Counted from the first letter of the stretch, positions 32,488 through 43,805 are shown. The stretch is DNA of 64,000 bases from Branchipolynoe longqiensis (GCA_030323885.1 CM059186.1:153731064-153795063); one strand, 5' to 3'. A program made the numbers and translations. The notes: generated by a model from the sequence alone, not told the origin.

Positions 32488-33312
32488 AGCTAGGATTCCT
32501 TACACGCGGTATGCGGCAAGCGGTATGCGAATGCGAATGCGGCAAAAAATCGAAACGCCTTGAAGTCAATGGGCTACAACCCTTACACACGGTATGCGAA
32601 TGCAAATGCGAATGCGAATGCGACAACTCGATCGGTCCCTGTAGTGATCGGTGCAGCATGCGGCACGGGGGTGCGAATAGAAAAGCATCAGTCGCATTTG
32701 TCCATTGATATAAGGCTGGAGGAGGCGACTGATAATTACGGACAGCCGGGACAAGGTGGAGCGCGGACCTGTTAGGAAGCAGTCTCCAAGGCTGCTGAGT
32801 GGAAACATATGGTAGTGGTGGTGGGGGTTCGGGTTGCTAAAAATGCTACCAGAGCCACAAAAATATGAATACTTATCTATAATTTGGTTATAATAAAGGT
32901 AGGAACCCCCACGAGTAGAAATAGCACACATAAAGACAAAATAATGGTTTTGTTGACCGAAAAGGACGGTCCTAACATGGCTCAGTTTAGGATGTTAGGA
33001 CCGTCCCAATCAGGAGACTGACGGTTATGGGAAAGCTAAAAATGCTACCATATGCACAGAAATATGAATACTTATCTATAATTTGGTTATAATAAAGGTA
33101 GGAACCCCCATGTGATGTACAAAAAGGTACATAGATATAAATGCAATATTTGGTCATATAGAGTGCAGTAAGGAGTATACTTGTTTATTTTTATTTTTTA
33201 AATATAGCCAGTCGTGTGCCGCATGCCGCATGCCGTGTAGAAGGAATCTTCCCATTCGCATACCGCATGCCGCATGCCGCATGCCGCTTACCGCGTGTAA
33301 GGAATCCTAGCT
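32488..33312. mobile_element. Fold-back element F2b (GCGAAT/GCGGTAT hexamers)
   Basis: The ends AGCTAGGATTCCTTACACGC and GCGTGTAAGGAATCCTAGCT are perfect inverted repeats with TAA on both sides (32485-32487 and 33313-33315). Arrays of GCGAAT and GCGGTAT flank an interior shared with F2a (the CAGTCGCATTTGTCCATTGA hairpin, the GGACGGTCCTAAC palindrome and a block containing GGTAGGAACCCCC). The last of these is present twice in direct orientation (32830-32912 and 33032-33110). Confidence 0.82.
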
Positions 33313-33314
33313 TA

Positions 33315-33914
33315 AGGGCGCATTCCTTACACACAGTATGCGGTATGCGAATGCGAATGCGACAAAAAATCGAAACGCCTTGAAACCTATGAGCTACATT
33401 CCTTACACGCGGCATGTGAATGCGAATGCGAATGCGTTTTTCCGATCGGTCCATGTAGCGATCGGTGCGGCATGCGGCATGCGACAAGTAGGGTGCGAAT
33501 AGAAACCTGAGTCTGATCTGTCCATTAGTTTAACACTAGGAGAGGCGACTGAGCATTACGGAACGGCCTAGAGGGGTGCCGTTTACATAATGATTAGTGT
33601 GTGCTTATAAGGGGGAAGGAGGCGGGAAGGTGAGAACGCCGTGAGGGGAAGAGAGAGGAGGGGAGAAAGCCGAGGGGAGGATGGCAGGGAGGTGAGAAAG
33701 CAGTGAAGGGAAGAGAGAGGAGGGGAGAAAGCTGAGGGAAAGCTACCAGATTCACAGAAATATGAATACTTATCTATAAATTGGCAATAATATAGCCAGT
33801 TGTGTGCCGCATGCCACATGCCACATACCGCGTGTAAGGAATCATGCCATTCGCATACCGCATACCGCATGCCGCATGCCGCATACCGCATACCGCGTAT
33901 AAGGAATGCCCGCT
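33315..33914. mobile_element. Fold-back element F2c (hexamer family)
   Basis: The ends AGGGCGCATTCCTTACAC and GTATAAGGAATGCCCGCT lie between TTA at 33312-33314 and 33915-33917. Its left end overlaps the target duplication of F2b, so the two elements are fused end to end. The interior carries GAGGGGAGAAAGC direct repeats (33640-33740). Confidence 0.78.
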
Positions 33915-33924
33915 TTAGCCTGAA

Positions 33925-34285
33925 TTTCTGCCGTGTTTTGGTCATCATCATCATCATCATGCTGTCGGTCGCGATGCGACAAAGACTGCTTTCATTACTT
34001 GACTGCCGCTCTCCATTTAGCTCTCTGCTGTGAGAGTTGCGTCCATGAGTCGGTCTTAATGTCTCTCAGCTTCAGGTTTCTCTTGATGGTATCTTGAACC
34101 GGAGACGGGGCCCCTCTCTTTCTGTACCAGAAGACAGTTGAGAAAGAGGATCTGCTTTGGTAGCCTGTCTGATGACATCCTCATGAGGTGTCCAGTCCAC
34201 CGGAGATTCTTTTTGATCAGAAGATCTTCCATAGAGGGCAGCCCCATCCGTTCGAGTATTTCCTTGTTTTGGTAGGCATATTAAA
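33925..34285 (-). pseudogene. RTE-like LINE, C-terminal remnant
   Basis: The minus strand reads GLPSMEDLLIKKNLRWTGHL then MRMSSDRLPKQILF, typical of the C-terminus of endonuclease-reverse transcriptase LINEs. After a frame change it continues LRDIKTDSWTQLSQQRAKWR, ending in a (GAT)n tail on minus at 33940-33960. Strongly 5'-truncated. Confidence 0.7.
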
Positions 34286-34299
34286 TCTCAAAGAAGCTA

Positions 34300-35610
34300 A
34301 AACCAACATTGTGTACTGAGTACAGAACACTAAGCCTGATGAGTCATATGTTGAAGATGATCCTGAAAATAATTTTACTGAGAAACAGACAGAAAATTGA
34401 AGAACAAATCAGTAACGTACAAAGTGGGTTTATATCTGGAAGAGGTACACGTGAAGGGATTTTCAATATGAGAATGATTTGTGAACGTTATTGTGAAGTG
34501 AACCAGGATGTTTATGCCTGCTTTATTGACTAATTGAGAAGGCCTTCGACCGAGTCAATCATGAACTGTTAATCAAATGTTTACAAGATATTGGTGTCAA
34601 TGGCAAAGACATTAAACTAATTGTGAACTTATACTGGACACAACGTGCATTTATAAAAATGGAGCAGGGCCTATCGGATGAAGTTATGATTAAACGAGGA
34701 GTTCGACAGGGGTGTGTATTGTCACCATGTCTATTTAACCTGTACACAGAGATGATTTTCAGACACATTGAAGATTGCAAGGGAGTGACAATAGGTGGCA
34801 TGAACATCAACAATCTTAGATATGCCGATGACAGTGTAATACTAGCAGACAGTGAGAAAAACCTACAAGATATAGTGAATAGAATCAATAAAGCTGGAAT
34901 ACTATTCAACATGAAGATGAATGCCAGGAAGACCAAAACAATGGTTATAAGTAAAAAGACAGATAAACCAAACGTCAATATAATCATAGATGGCACAAAC
35001 ATAGAACAAGTATCCGAATTCATATATCTCGGACAAAAGATTACAAATGATGGGAGATGTGAGGAAGAAATTAAAAGAAGGATAACAATAGCCCGAACAA
35101 CATTCTCCAAAATGTATAGAGTGTTAACATCAAGTAAGATATTAATACAAACAAGGAAGCGTATTCTTCAGTGTTATGTGTGGTCTACTCTAATGTATGG
35201 GGCAGAGACATGGACAATCTCTAAGAAAATGTACAAACGTTTAGCAGCATTTGAGATGTGGACTTATCGAAGGATGATGAAAATATCATGGACAAAGAAG
35301 ATCACCAACAAAGAAGTTCTCAGAAAAATTAAAAATAAGAAAAGCTTGTTTGCCACTATACAGACAAAGAAACTTATTTATTTTGGCCACATCATTCGTC
35401 AGAGTTCAATATACCGTACATTGTTGGAAGGGAAGGTGAATGGCAGCAGAGGGAGAGGGAGACCAAGAACATCATGGTTTACAAATATTTCACAGTGGAC
35501 AGGCTTGAATTATTCACAGTCTATCAGAACAGCACAACATCGGGACAAGTGGAGAACCATTGCATCCAACCCTCGACTAGAGGATGGAACTATTGATTGA
35601 TTGATTAAAT
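34300..35610 (+). pseudogene. Non-LTR reverse transcriptase, 5'-truncated with one frameshift
   Basis: A LINE fragment in the SLC24 intron, same orientation as the gene. 34309-34530 encodes the first RT blocks (RTLSLMSHMLKMILKIIL, SGFISGRGTREGI, YACFID). An extra two bases near 34531-34536 then break the frame, and 34540-35600 continues KAFDRVNHELL, RGVRQGCVLSPCLFNLYTEM, LRYADDSVILADS (YADD catalytic box near 34820), FIYLGQKITNDG, WTYRRMMKISW, LIYFGHIIRQSS and GRGRPRTSWF. It stops at TGA 35598-35600, followed by a (TTGA)n tail. Endonuclease and N-terminal regions are missing. Confidence 0.85.
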
Positions 35611-35724
35611 CTCATTAGTCATCAACATCACAGATTCCTTGTCCATAACATATAAGTTCATGACATAACTTGTTTTCAATGCTGAACAGCTTTAGTAATT
35701 AGATTGAACAGACCTTCATATCCG

Positions 35725-36375
35725 ACGGCATTGAGAAGAATGCAGAGAAGCCCAAGCTGATGACAAACAACACCAGTAGCATCAGACACAGAGATCAAAT
35801 TGAATGGACACTTGTGACAAGTCAAAAGCTTCAAATACCAGGGCTCAATAGTGGATATTACCACGCATGCGCCGTGATCACGGTCCCGCAACCATAGTGT
35901 TCGTCATCGCCGTCAGATGTCGCATACGTTGTGAATATTGTGTATTAATAGTGACTGACTAGTTTGGTACCCTCCTACAATTTTCAAAAGGGTTCAAACA
36001 TGACAATTTTATTTTTCCTGGAAGCTCCAATGACCCAAAAGCAATATACTTTTTAAATTGTCAAAATATCCCCAAATTTGATTGATATAAGTGCATTTGA
36101 AAGTTAGTTATTTCCATAGATTTTGTATGCGAGGTAGCAAAGGTCCCACAACCATAGTGTTCGTCGTCGCCGTCAGATGTTGCATGCATTGTGAATATTG
36201 TCAATTATAACTAATGAGGGTTCCAAGCCTGAGACACTCTCTAGGATAGCCCAGGCAACAGCAGCATTGACGCGGCTGAAACCAGTTTGGATTGACAAGC
36301 GTATTTCTGTCAGCTTCAAGATATGACTGATGCACAGCATTGTCACATCAATTTGTCTATGTGCTTGTGGATCAT
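35725..36375 (+). pseudogene. Second RTE-like LINE remnant, split by a 345-bp block
   Basis: 35728-35860 contains NAEKPKLMTNNTS and, in another frame, SFKYQGSIVD. 36205-36370 resumes GSKPETLSRIAQATAALTRL then KPVWIDKRISVS. These are successive blocks of one RT protein. The block between them carries two direct copies (about 35880-35945 and 36143-36205) of a roughly 65-bp sequence with CAACCATAGTGTTCGTC. Confidence 0.65.
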
Positions 36376-36504
36376 GGTCCTTCACAGCGAAGGTAAAAAT
36401 GAAGAATACAAACCATGGGAATGAGGTGCTACCCTAAGATCCTACACATCTGATACAAAGACTAAGTTATCAATGAAGGAGTCCTTGTCTAGATCTAACA
36501 GTAA

Positions 36505-36765
36505 AAGGGAGTTCGAGCTACCCGGCCTGATATGACCTTAAATGTTGCTAGGAGGTAAAACAACAACAAACAAACAAACAATCGAGCACACAAAGATCTT
36601 CTAATGACTGTAAAGAGACACAAACTGAAATAGTTCCCAGTGGGGCAGCACTATAACGTCGCCATGAGTACACACTGTTACAAGCAGGTAGCCGTGCTGA
36701 TATGACCTTAGATGTTGCGAGGATGTAAATCTCCAACAACCAACCAACCAACCAACCATGGGTTG
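36505..36765 (+). repeat. Two SINE family B 3' ends in tandem
   Basis: 36525-36570 and 36640-36760 both carry CTGATATGACCTTA, GATGTTGC, and a CAAC/CAAAC-repeat tail. Confidence 0.7.
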
Positions 36766-37639
36766 CCTATTAAACACAAATGCCAGACCAAACCGCGCAC
36801 ATTTTACTTCTAATTATTAATTCTCCACTAAACATCTCACTTCCAGGAGTGACATTAAGCCTTTTCTTTTAACCCATCCAACCAGAACCAACCTCATTAG
36901 CACTCCCTCTGCAATCCCAATGAGCAATGCGATCACCACTAAGGCGGCAAAGTCAATGCTTCTATGCTGGCATAATGCTATTCAGATTAATTAATCCCTG
37001 ACAAAAAGCCAACCAAGATGAGGCAATTATTAAAGTAATCTGAGAGGCGTGGCTTCTTAAGTAATTTATCAAAGTCGAGAGGGCTTTGGGTATTGTGTAG
37101 TATGCGGTATACGCCAGATTGTGTAGTACCACACTTTTTTTATTTACTTTTTTATTATTTATTGAGGCTGTATTTATTCTGTCCATAGCATGTAAGCCTG
37201 GGTACCCAGGCTTGTTTTCAATGCTGGCCAGCTGTAGTGTTGGTGTTGTCTTACCAAACAGTAGCTGCTGATAAGTTATTTGATTGTCTGCATTTCAGTA
37301 GCAGATAGATAGTATGTTGGTACGTTTAGTATGTTAGTTTTTTTGGGCCCTCTTGGCATTGTATTTTTGTTCTATTCTTATTACTATGTTAGTTGTTTTC
37401 TTAAGGTTCTATGTTAGTGTTTTGGGGTTTTCTTGGGAAGAGTTTTCCGCTTTTTTCTACTTAATTCTATACTGAACTAGTAGGCCTACCGTATCATCCT
37501 CTCTTTCATGTCTCTCTTTCTCTCATGCTCTCTTTCACTCTCACTGTCTTTCTCTTTCTTTTTCTACCATTCTTCCTTTTTCAGCTACCCTTTTCTGTCG
37601 TGCTTGTCTCTCTTTCTCTTTCCCCATTCCTTTTTTTTC
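36766..37639. other. Mostly unassigned, CT-rich at the end
   Basis: 37172-37235 repeats a motif (TGTTTTCAATGCTG) also seen near 35670. 37500-37640 is CT-rich (TCTCTTTC words). No gene is seen. Confidence 0.45.
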
Positions 37640-38035
37640 TCTTGAAGATTTTTTTCTTTTTGGTAACGTATTTATTCATCTGAATATGACATTTGTCAGC
37701 GCCGGAGCACTGGTCTTCAGGCCATCTTAATATTGGAATTGATAGTCTAAATAAGACTAATAATTTACACTGCCTATCATGGATAAGTTTGAATAGACTT
37801 GTTTGCACCAGTACACAGTTTGTCGATAGAAAGCCTGATCCAAGGGATTTTGAACCTCCTACACCACATAGACATGGTATGAGAGCATGATGACGCTGTA
37901 AGTTATACACAGTGGTGGAAATCCAAATTGACAGAGGTAGGGGCACGGGGAGTCAAACCACCGTCCTTCAGATTAGGATTCTGACCTAGAAAAAAGTCAG
38001 ACACTCTAACCACTCTGCCACAGAGAACACCATTC
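37640..38035 (-). repeat. SINE family C copy
   Basis: Minus strand: tRNA-like head (TGTGGCAGAGTGGTTAGAGT, B box TGGTTTGACTCCCC), body and CTTATCCATGATAGGCAGTG end, continuing into the TCAGCGCCGGAGCACTGG segment. Confidence 0.75.
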
Positions 38036-38284
38036 CGCTATTTACATTTCTTTTCCTGTTCGCTACTTGTCCATGTATTACTGTCCTCCCGTTTTTCTGT
38101 TCTCTCTTTCTGTGTCCTTCCCTTTCACTGTTTTTCTGTTACACTTCCTTCCTTCCTTGTTAGTGTGTTCCCTGTTTACACATATATCAGTGTTTATCTC
38201 CTTTTTGTGCTGTTTCTCTTCCTACCCCGCCCCGTCGCCGCGCCCCCTCCTTCACCCCCCCCCCCCCACATGCGCTGCTCACCC
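38036..38284. other. Pyrimidine-rich stretch
   Basis: CT-rich with a C-run at 38256-38268. No gene is seen. Confidence 0.5.
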
Positions 38285-38945
38285 CTCCCTTGTACGTCAT
38301 TGGTTTGACTCAACCAGGAATTGAACTCCAGATCTCCTGCACGGGAGGCCTGCACTCTACCGATTCGGCCACCGCGTCCGGTGGGAGGCCATTCAAAGTT
38401 GTCAAGATTGTACTGAGTGTACGACAGGGGACAGGGGTATCAGCCAAGTACAACCTTTATTATTTAATAAAATGTCGATACCAGCCTAAAAATACACCAG
38501 CAAAATGCTAACCTGTTGAGACTACTTTGGGGGGAGAGGGAAGGTCAGGAAAGGTAGCATTCTCTGTCTGACCGTGACAAGGTTGACAACTTTGGACGGC
38601 TCCTTAGTACTTCTGACAGTACAACCTATTTCCGAGAATGTTGAATCAATTGGTACTCAACAAAATATTAGTTTTGTTTGTTTGTTGTTGTTTTACATCC
38701 TAGCAACATCTAAGGTCATATCAGGATGGGTACCGACTTGTGACAGTGCGCACTCATGCTGCCCCACATGGAAATCAGGCCAGTACCATGCCCCGATATC
38801 ACACTCAGTCACATTATCCTGGTACTGACCTAACCAGTCCTTGCTCTATCTTATTAATGCAGAGTGCCAGGCTAGGAAGCGACAAGTATCAATCTTAAAG
38901 TCATTGGTTTGACTCGACCCGGACACGAACTCCCTATCTTCCTTA
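38285..38945 (-). repeat. SINE family B fragments
   Basis: 38285-38385 is a tRNA-like head on minus (GCGGTGGCCGAATCGGTAGA ... GGAGATCTGGAGTTCAATTCC-like). 38685-38945 is the body and tail of another reverse copy, joined to unassigned sequence. Confidence 0.65.
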
Positions 38946-39316
38946 TATATATATATTATTAATTCCTTCCAAAACAAATTAGAAGATAAGACAGAGAGGT
39001 AATGGATCAAGCCGAAGACTCTGGCTGGCCCTAAAAGACTTGCTGTTGCATTTTATTGAGCAAAATCGGAGGCAGAATTGGCAGATGGTAGGGGGGTGAG
39101 GCACCACCTGGAGGGCAGGAGGGGAATTAGGGGAGCTTCTTGATGGCAGATCTCCTGCTCTCCAGGTTGCATCCGAACGTCCAATAACCCCAAACTACCC
39201 AAGAACATATCAAAGGAGGTTACAGGAGTAGACGCAGTGAGTAGAATAAGATAATAACAACACAGGAGAATTACGTATATGAATAATATTTGTATAAGTA
39301 CTTTATACCTCACGTA
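38946..39316. other. No recognised feature
   Basis: Non-coding, with a short (TA)n run at 38944-38960. Confidence 0.5.
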
Positions 39317-39562
39317 TATATGAAGAGTTCAGATGCAAAACCAGGTAAACTCCAATCAAAATATGGAGAGAAACATTGGAATCAAACCTTCAAAAAGTTT
39401 ATATTTTAATTTTATTACTGTTTTGTTTATTTCTCCATAACCATGTGATCATATGAAAGGTGAAATTAGTGAGCATTAACCTTATTTTCAGGTAGAAATC
39501 TTTTATTTAAACTCAATTTTTGGATTGGCGTTTACGTTGTTTTGCGCCTGAACTCTTCATAT
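39317..39562. mobile_element. Short MITE (ATATGAAGAGTTCAG ends)
   Basis: The ends ATATGAAGAGTTCAGATGC and GCGCCTGAACTCTTCATAT are inverted repeats extending inward through CAAAAC and GTAAAC. About 246 bp, AT-rich interior, flanked by short A/T-rich sequence. Confidence 0.7.
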
Positions 39563-40070
39563 CTCCCTATTAAACTTTAAAGACGTAGCAGCTGCTTGCA
39601 AAAAATACTCTATTCACAAGAACAGAATTTGAGTCACTTTGTAACAGTGTGCAATGTTCATGCTTAAATTACACCATCCTAAATAAAGTAAAACAGCGAA
39701 ATGCCTATGAAAAATGGTTGGAGAGTATGTTGTTTTGGCAAGTCAAGTCAACATGCCTAATGTAGGTGGTTCTTCTTCAAGTAGGTGCTGCTGCTTTGAC
39801 CCATGGGTAGTGTGTGATAGATACATTTCAGGGTCAGGAGACCAACATGTACTCGGTGCACCAGTAGAAGGTCTACTCTGTTTGAAGTCGGGATGAGGTG
39901 TTTGCGCCTATCAATACTCTGAGTCAGATGCACTCACTTGTGTCATTGGCAGTTCTATTAATAGCTGCCAGCCGTTGGCCCGCGGCCGCGCATCGTGAAC
40001 ATGGCATCGCCTCGTTGTCTCCCACCAGGCTCATCATGGAGCTGAGCAGGCCAGGCCCATTCCACTGCTC
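39563..40070. other. No recognised feature
   Basis: About 500 bp. No gene or assigned repeat is seen. Confidence 0.5.
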
Positions 40071-40515
40071 GCATCCAATCGAGTTGCTCGGAGGTGCTCA
40101 AGATGTCCCGAGTTGTTCTGAGTTGCTCCGAGTTGCTCTGAGTTTCTCTAAGTTGCTCCGAATTGGTCTAAGTTGCCTCGAGTTGCTTCAAGCTGCCCTA
40201 CGCGTTCCACGTTGTTTTGAGTCTCCCTAGTTGCTTCTTCGAGTTGTTCCGAGTTTCCTTGGAATATTCTAAGTTGCTCCGAGCTTCATCGAGTTGTTTC
40301 GAGTTGTTCCTCACTGATCCTAGTTGGCAGAATTGTTCCGAGTTGCCCTTAGTTGCTTCTAATGTATTCCGGTTGCTTAGAATTTCCTGAGCTGTTCCGA
40401 ATTTCCCCGAGTTTTTCCGAGTTTCCCGAGTAGTCATTCCGAATCATCGAATGCTGTTCCAAGTTGCTCCTAATTGTTCCGAGTCCTTCCGAGTAGCTTT
40501 GAGTGTTTTCTACAA
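40071..40515. repeat. 10-bp minisatellite (GAGTTGCTCC)
   Basis: About 44 imperfect copies of a 10-bp unit on AGTTGCTCCG / AGTTGTTCCG. The register stays near 10 bp across the array, so the core word recurs every helical turn. The apparent proteins (Asn/Ser/Gln-rich) are by-products. Confidence 0.88.
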
Positions 40516-41159
40516 ACTGCTCATTGCGTATTGTATTATTGCATATTGTCATTTGGCGCCCCCATTATGCGCCGCTCACCATTCACCAGAAGCCCTCGTC
40601 ATTCTTCTGACACTGCTCTGAGCTGCCTCCTCTCAACTGCCCACACCTGACAGCTCATTACTGGCTGCACTACTCCCGTTATTGGCTGTTCTGAGTCAGC
40701 AGCAGCAGGCCAATTTCCACTAACCTATTTATACTGATCTGCTGTTTTCCTAATGACCGCCACTCGCCGCCACCCGCCGCCATTCGCCGCCACCCGCCAT
40801 CACTCGCTTACGACCGGCCTGCCATCTTAATGGGTGCATGAATATATCGTAATGACGATTGTATAGTCGTTGCTTTGGCTCTGAATTTAACAGTTGATAC
40901 TTTTAAATAAAACTCCAATTTATTCACATTTCGAGAGTTATATATATATATATATAAATATATAGATATATATATATATGTGCCGCATAACATATTATGC
41001 GAGTATAAAGGCATAGTAGAGAACTACTTCATTATTATGGTTATACTATTGTGTACCGTTGCTACTATGTCCACCTTCCTGTATCTCCCTGGTGCGACCG
41101 GTGGCATCACCATCGGCTGTTTCTGTATGTAACGTGCGCTGGTACCTCACTCGCACCGG
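40516..41159. other. Unassigned sequence with a CGCCGCCAC repeat and part of repeat E
   Basis: 40748-40800 has CGCCGCCAC tandem words. 40975-41159 is repeat E (AACATATTATGCGAGTATAA ... TCCACCTTCCTGTATCTCC), which recurs at 53220-53420. Confidence 0.6.
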
Positions 41160-41262
41160 AGGATATATATATACAAACATATATATATACATACATATAT
41201 ATTATGGATCACGTATTATGTGAGTACGAAGGCGCGGAAGGGAATTGTCTCTTAATATTTCC
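41160..41262. repeat. Repeat E arm 1 of a 2.5-kb-spaced inverted pair
   Basis: Nearly identical to the reverse complement of 43705-43805, including GGATCACGTATTATGTGAGT and GGAAGGGAATTGTCTC. Confidence 0.8.
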
Positions 41263-41805
41263 ATGTATTCCATGCATTGCCTCAAACAACGCATGTGACT
41301 GGTGGAGCGCCACCGTTTTTGCTCTAACGGACGCTATGTCAAATCCTCCTGTCGGCAATCTCCCCCCTAAGGCAGTGAAGCATGGAATTTAATCTAATGA
41401 GTTGTATATAATACTGATTTCCATAGCGTAGCATCGGTTTCTATACTAGTTTAGGTCATATTCTGTGCGGTACAACATTTGATTCTCATATTATTAAATC
41501 TGACATTTATTGTATATAGATCTGCTATTATTGTGTGTTATTATGGAACTAAGGTGGTTTGAGCAGCATGGGGAACCGGTAACTGCACTAAGGCAGGTCA
41601 TGTCCGAGTCGCCCCACTTCCACCATACATCTTTAACATTATATGTAAGCTGTTCTCTGAAATTGGACAAGTAAAAATCGTTTCCCCAAGGACTTTGAGT
41701 TTCATGCGAATTCCCGATGGTGCTGTAGATATCTTACTGAACACAAACAAGAGCTGATAGCTTGACGCTATTCATTCCAATTACGTTACTCCAAGGTCCT
41801 GCATC
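41263..41805. other. No recognised feature
   Basis: Non-coding stretch between repeat E and a C-rich minisatellite. Confidence 0.5.
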
Positions 41806-42325
41806 TCCCCCACGTCTCCCCTGCGTCTCCCCTGCGTCTACCCCGCGTCTCCCTCCCACGTCTCCCCCGCGTCTCCCCCGCGTCTCCCTCCCGCATCTCC
41901 CTCCCGCATCTCCCCTTGTGTCTCTCCCCCCGTCTCCCCAGCGTCTACCCCCGCATCACCTCACCCCGCGTCTCCCCTGCATCTGCCCGACGTCTCACCG
42001 CGTCTACTCTGTGTATCCCCTTCATATCCTCAGCGTCCCCCGCCCCCCCCCCCCCCACGTCTGCCGCTCCCCCCCCCCTACGTCTCCCGGCGTCTCCCCC
42101 ACGTCTTCCCGCATCTCCCCCTATGTCTCCCCGCGACTCCTCCGCGACCCCCGCCCCGTGTCTCCCGCACATGTTCCTCCCCCGCGTCTCTCCCGCGTCT
42201 TCCCGCGTCTACCAGCGTCCCCCCGCTTCTCCCTCACCCCCTCATCTTCCCGTCCCCCGCGTCTATCCCGCTACTTGCCCCACGTATCCCCGCGTCTCCC
42301 CACTGCCTCCCCAACATCTCGCGTG
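41806..42325. repeat. C-rich minisatellite (CGCGTCTCCCC)
   Basis: About 520 bp of 9-12-bp units on GCGTCTCCCC. The G-rich strand could form quadruplexes. Open frames across it are artefacts. Confidence 0.88.
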
Positions 42326-42734
42326 TCACTGATTGGTCTCAGCAGAAGTCTAACTTCGTTATGTGCAGGAAACGCCAAACCGCTCGCCTGAAGACGACTG
42401 GAGAATGGTAGTTACTGCTGCCCGGTAGTGAGCCGCTTCCTGCCTCTCCCTCCACTGACAGCCAATACCAGAACATCGCACACAGCCTTATGAATGGAGC
42501 TATGCAATGAAGATGTATTGTGTTGTTTTTCAAGAGGCAGACAAGGTCAAGTCGCGGGTCCCCAGCATGTCGGTCATTAAACACTAGGAATACGTCATGG
42601 AACTAAGCACACAAACGCAGACCGCAGATGATATGTATAGATATAATAGTATGAAAATGTATATGTTGGGTAGCATATATATATATATATATATACAGCG
42701 AGTGACTCCGAGTGGTGGGAGTAAGCCGTGGTCA
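42326..42734. other. No recognised feature
   Basis: About 400 bp, with a (TA)n run at 42675-42695. Confidence 0.5.
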
Positions 42735-42930
42735 ATATGTAGTAGTCTGCACTGACCTTTCAGGCAAGGAGCTCCATAGGCAGGTAGGCATGGGTAGTAT
42801 GGTGACATCAGGGAGCCTAGGTGGCGTAATGGTTAGCACACTGGCCCAGAATGCAATAGAGATGTGGGTTCGAGTTCCGCTCTCAGCGCTATATTTCCCA
42901 TTTTCATCACCCCCCACGACAAACATAACA
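42735..42930 (+). repeat. SINE family A copy
   Basis: GTCTGCACTGACCTTTCAGG leader, tRNA-like core (GTGGCGTAATGGTTAGCACA; B box GGGTTCGAGTTCC) and TTTTCATCACCCCCCACGAC end. A good reference copy. Confidence 0.8.
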
Positions 42931-42954
42931 GTATGACAATGTATAGGTTGGGTA

Positions 42955-43045
42955 TCATATATATATTATATATATTATATATGTGATATATATGATATAT
43001 ATGATATATTATATATATATATCATATATATGATATATATTATAT
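42955..43045. repeat. (TATATGA)n AT microsatellite
   Basis: TATATGATATATATGATATAT words. Confidence 0.85.
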
Positions 43046-43059
43046 ATATTACTGAAAAC

Positions 43060-43410
43060 CATATCACTGTGGCAGCATTAAGGGCGATTCATGTATGGAA
43101 TTCCCAACATCTCCCCACCAGCCACTGCAGGGACAAATAGTTTTGTGCCTGTCTTGACATGTTCTTGCCCATGTGAAACCTCTATTTCCTCCCTGAGAGA
43201 GTGCCACTGGTAACTTGCAAAAGCCAGGAGGACTTCAACACTTTTGCAGGCAGCTTTCATGAAATACATCACGAAGCTCTGGACAACATCCAGCAGCGCA
43301 TTACCAAAACATGCCTCGATGAGATTCCAACCATGAATGAGATGGCTAGAGTCGCTGCTTTAGGCAGTAGGAGCAAATCGAGGCAAGTCAGCAATTGGTC
43401 ATAATACATT
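43060..43410 (-). repeat. Unknown repeated coding-like segment R (copy 1)
   Basis: The minus strand reads MKAACKSVEVLLAFASYQWH then SLREEIEVSHGQEHVKTGTK before a stop, with FGNALLDVVQSFVMYF upstream. The same protein-like segment recurs at 60839-61035. I do not recognise it. The upstream frame has stops, so it is probably part of a dead mobile element. Confidence 0.55.
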
Positions 43411-43479
43411 TAGAGAATAAACGCTAGGATAATAATAATACGGACAATACTCCGCCTACTTATACACATAATTAATTAT

Positions 43480-43712
43480 ACATCCATATATTATATATAT
43501 TATATATATTATATATATTATATATATTATATATATTATATATAATATATATTATTTATATATTACATATTATACATATTATGTATATAATATATGTAAT
43601 GTATATTATATATATTATATATTATTATATTATTATATATATATATATTATTATATATATATGTATATTATGTATATTATATATATTATATATATTATAT
43701 ATATTATTTATA
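43480..43712. repeat. (TATATAT)n AT microsatellite
   Basis: TATTATATATATTATATATA words. Confidence 0.88.
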
Positions 43713-43805
43713 TTAAGAGACAATTCCCTTCCGTGCCTTCATACTCACATAATACGTGATCCATAATATATATGTATCTATAAATATATGTTTGTATATA
43801 TATCC
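43705..43805. repeat. Repeat E arm 2 (inverted)
   Basis: Reverse complement of 41160-41262. Confidence 0.8.

Noticed and set aside
35676..35891. 71-residue minus-strand frame
   Set aside because: Antisense shadow of a LINE RT remnant whose recognisable protein is on +.
41762..42391. Pro/Ser/Arg-rich frames
   Set aside because: Translation of the GCGTCTCCCC minisatellite.
42735..42930. True tRNA gene
   Set aside because: A- and B-box-like blocks are present, but the arms do not pair into a full cloverleaf and the unit recurs many times as a SINE with a fixed tail.
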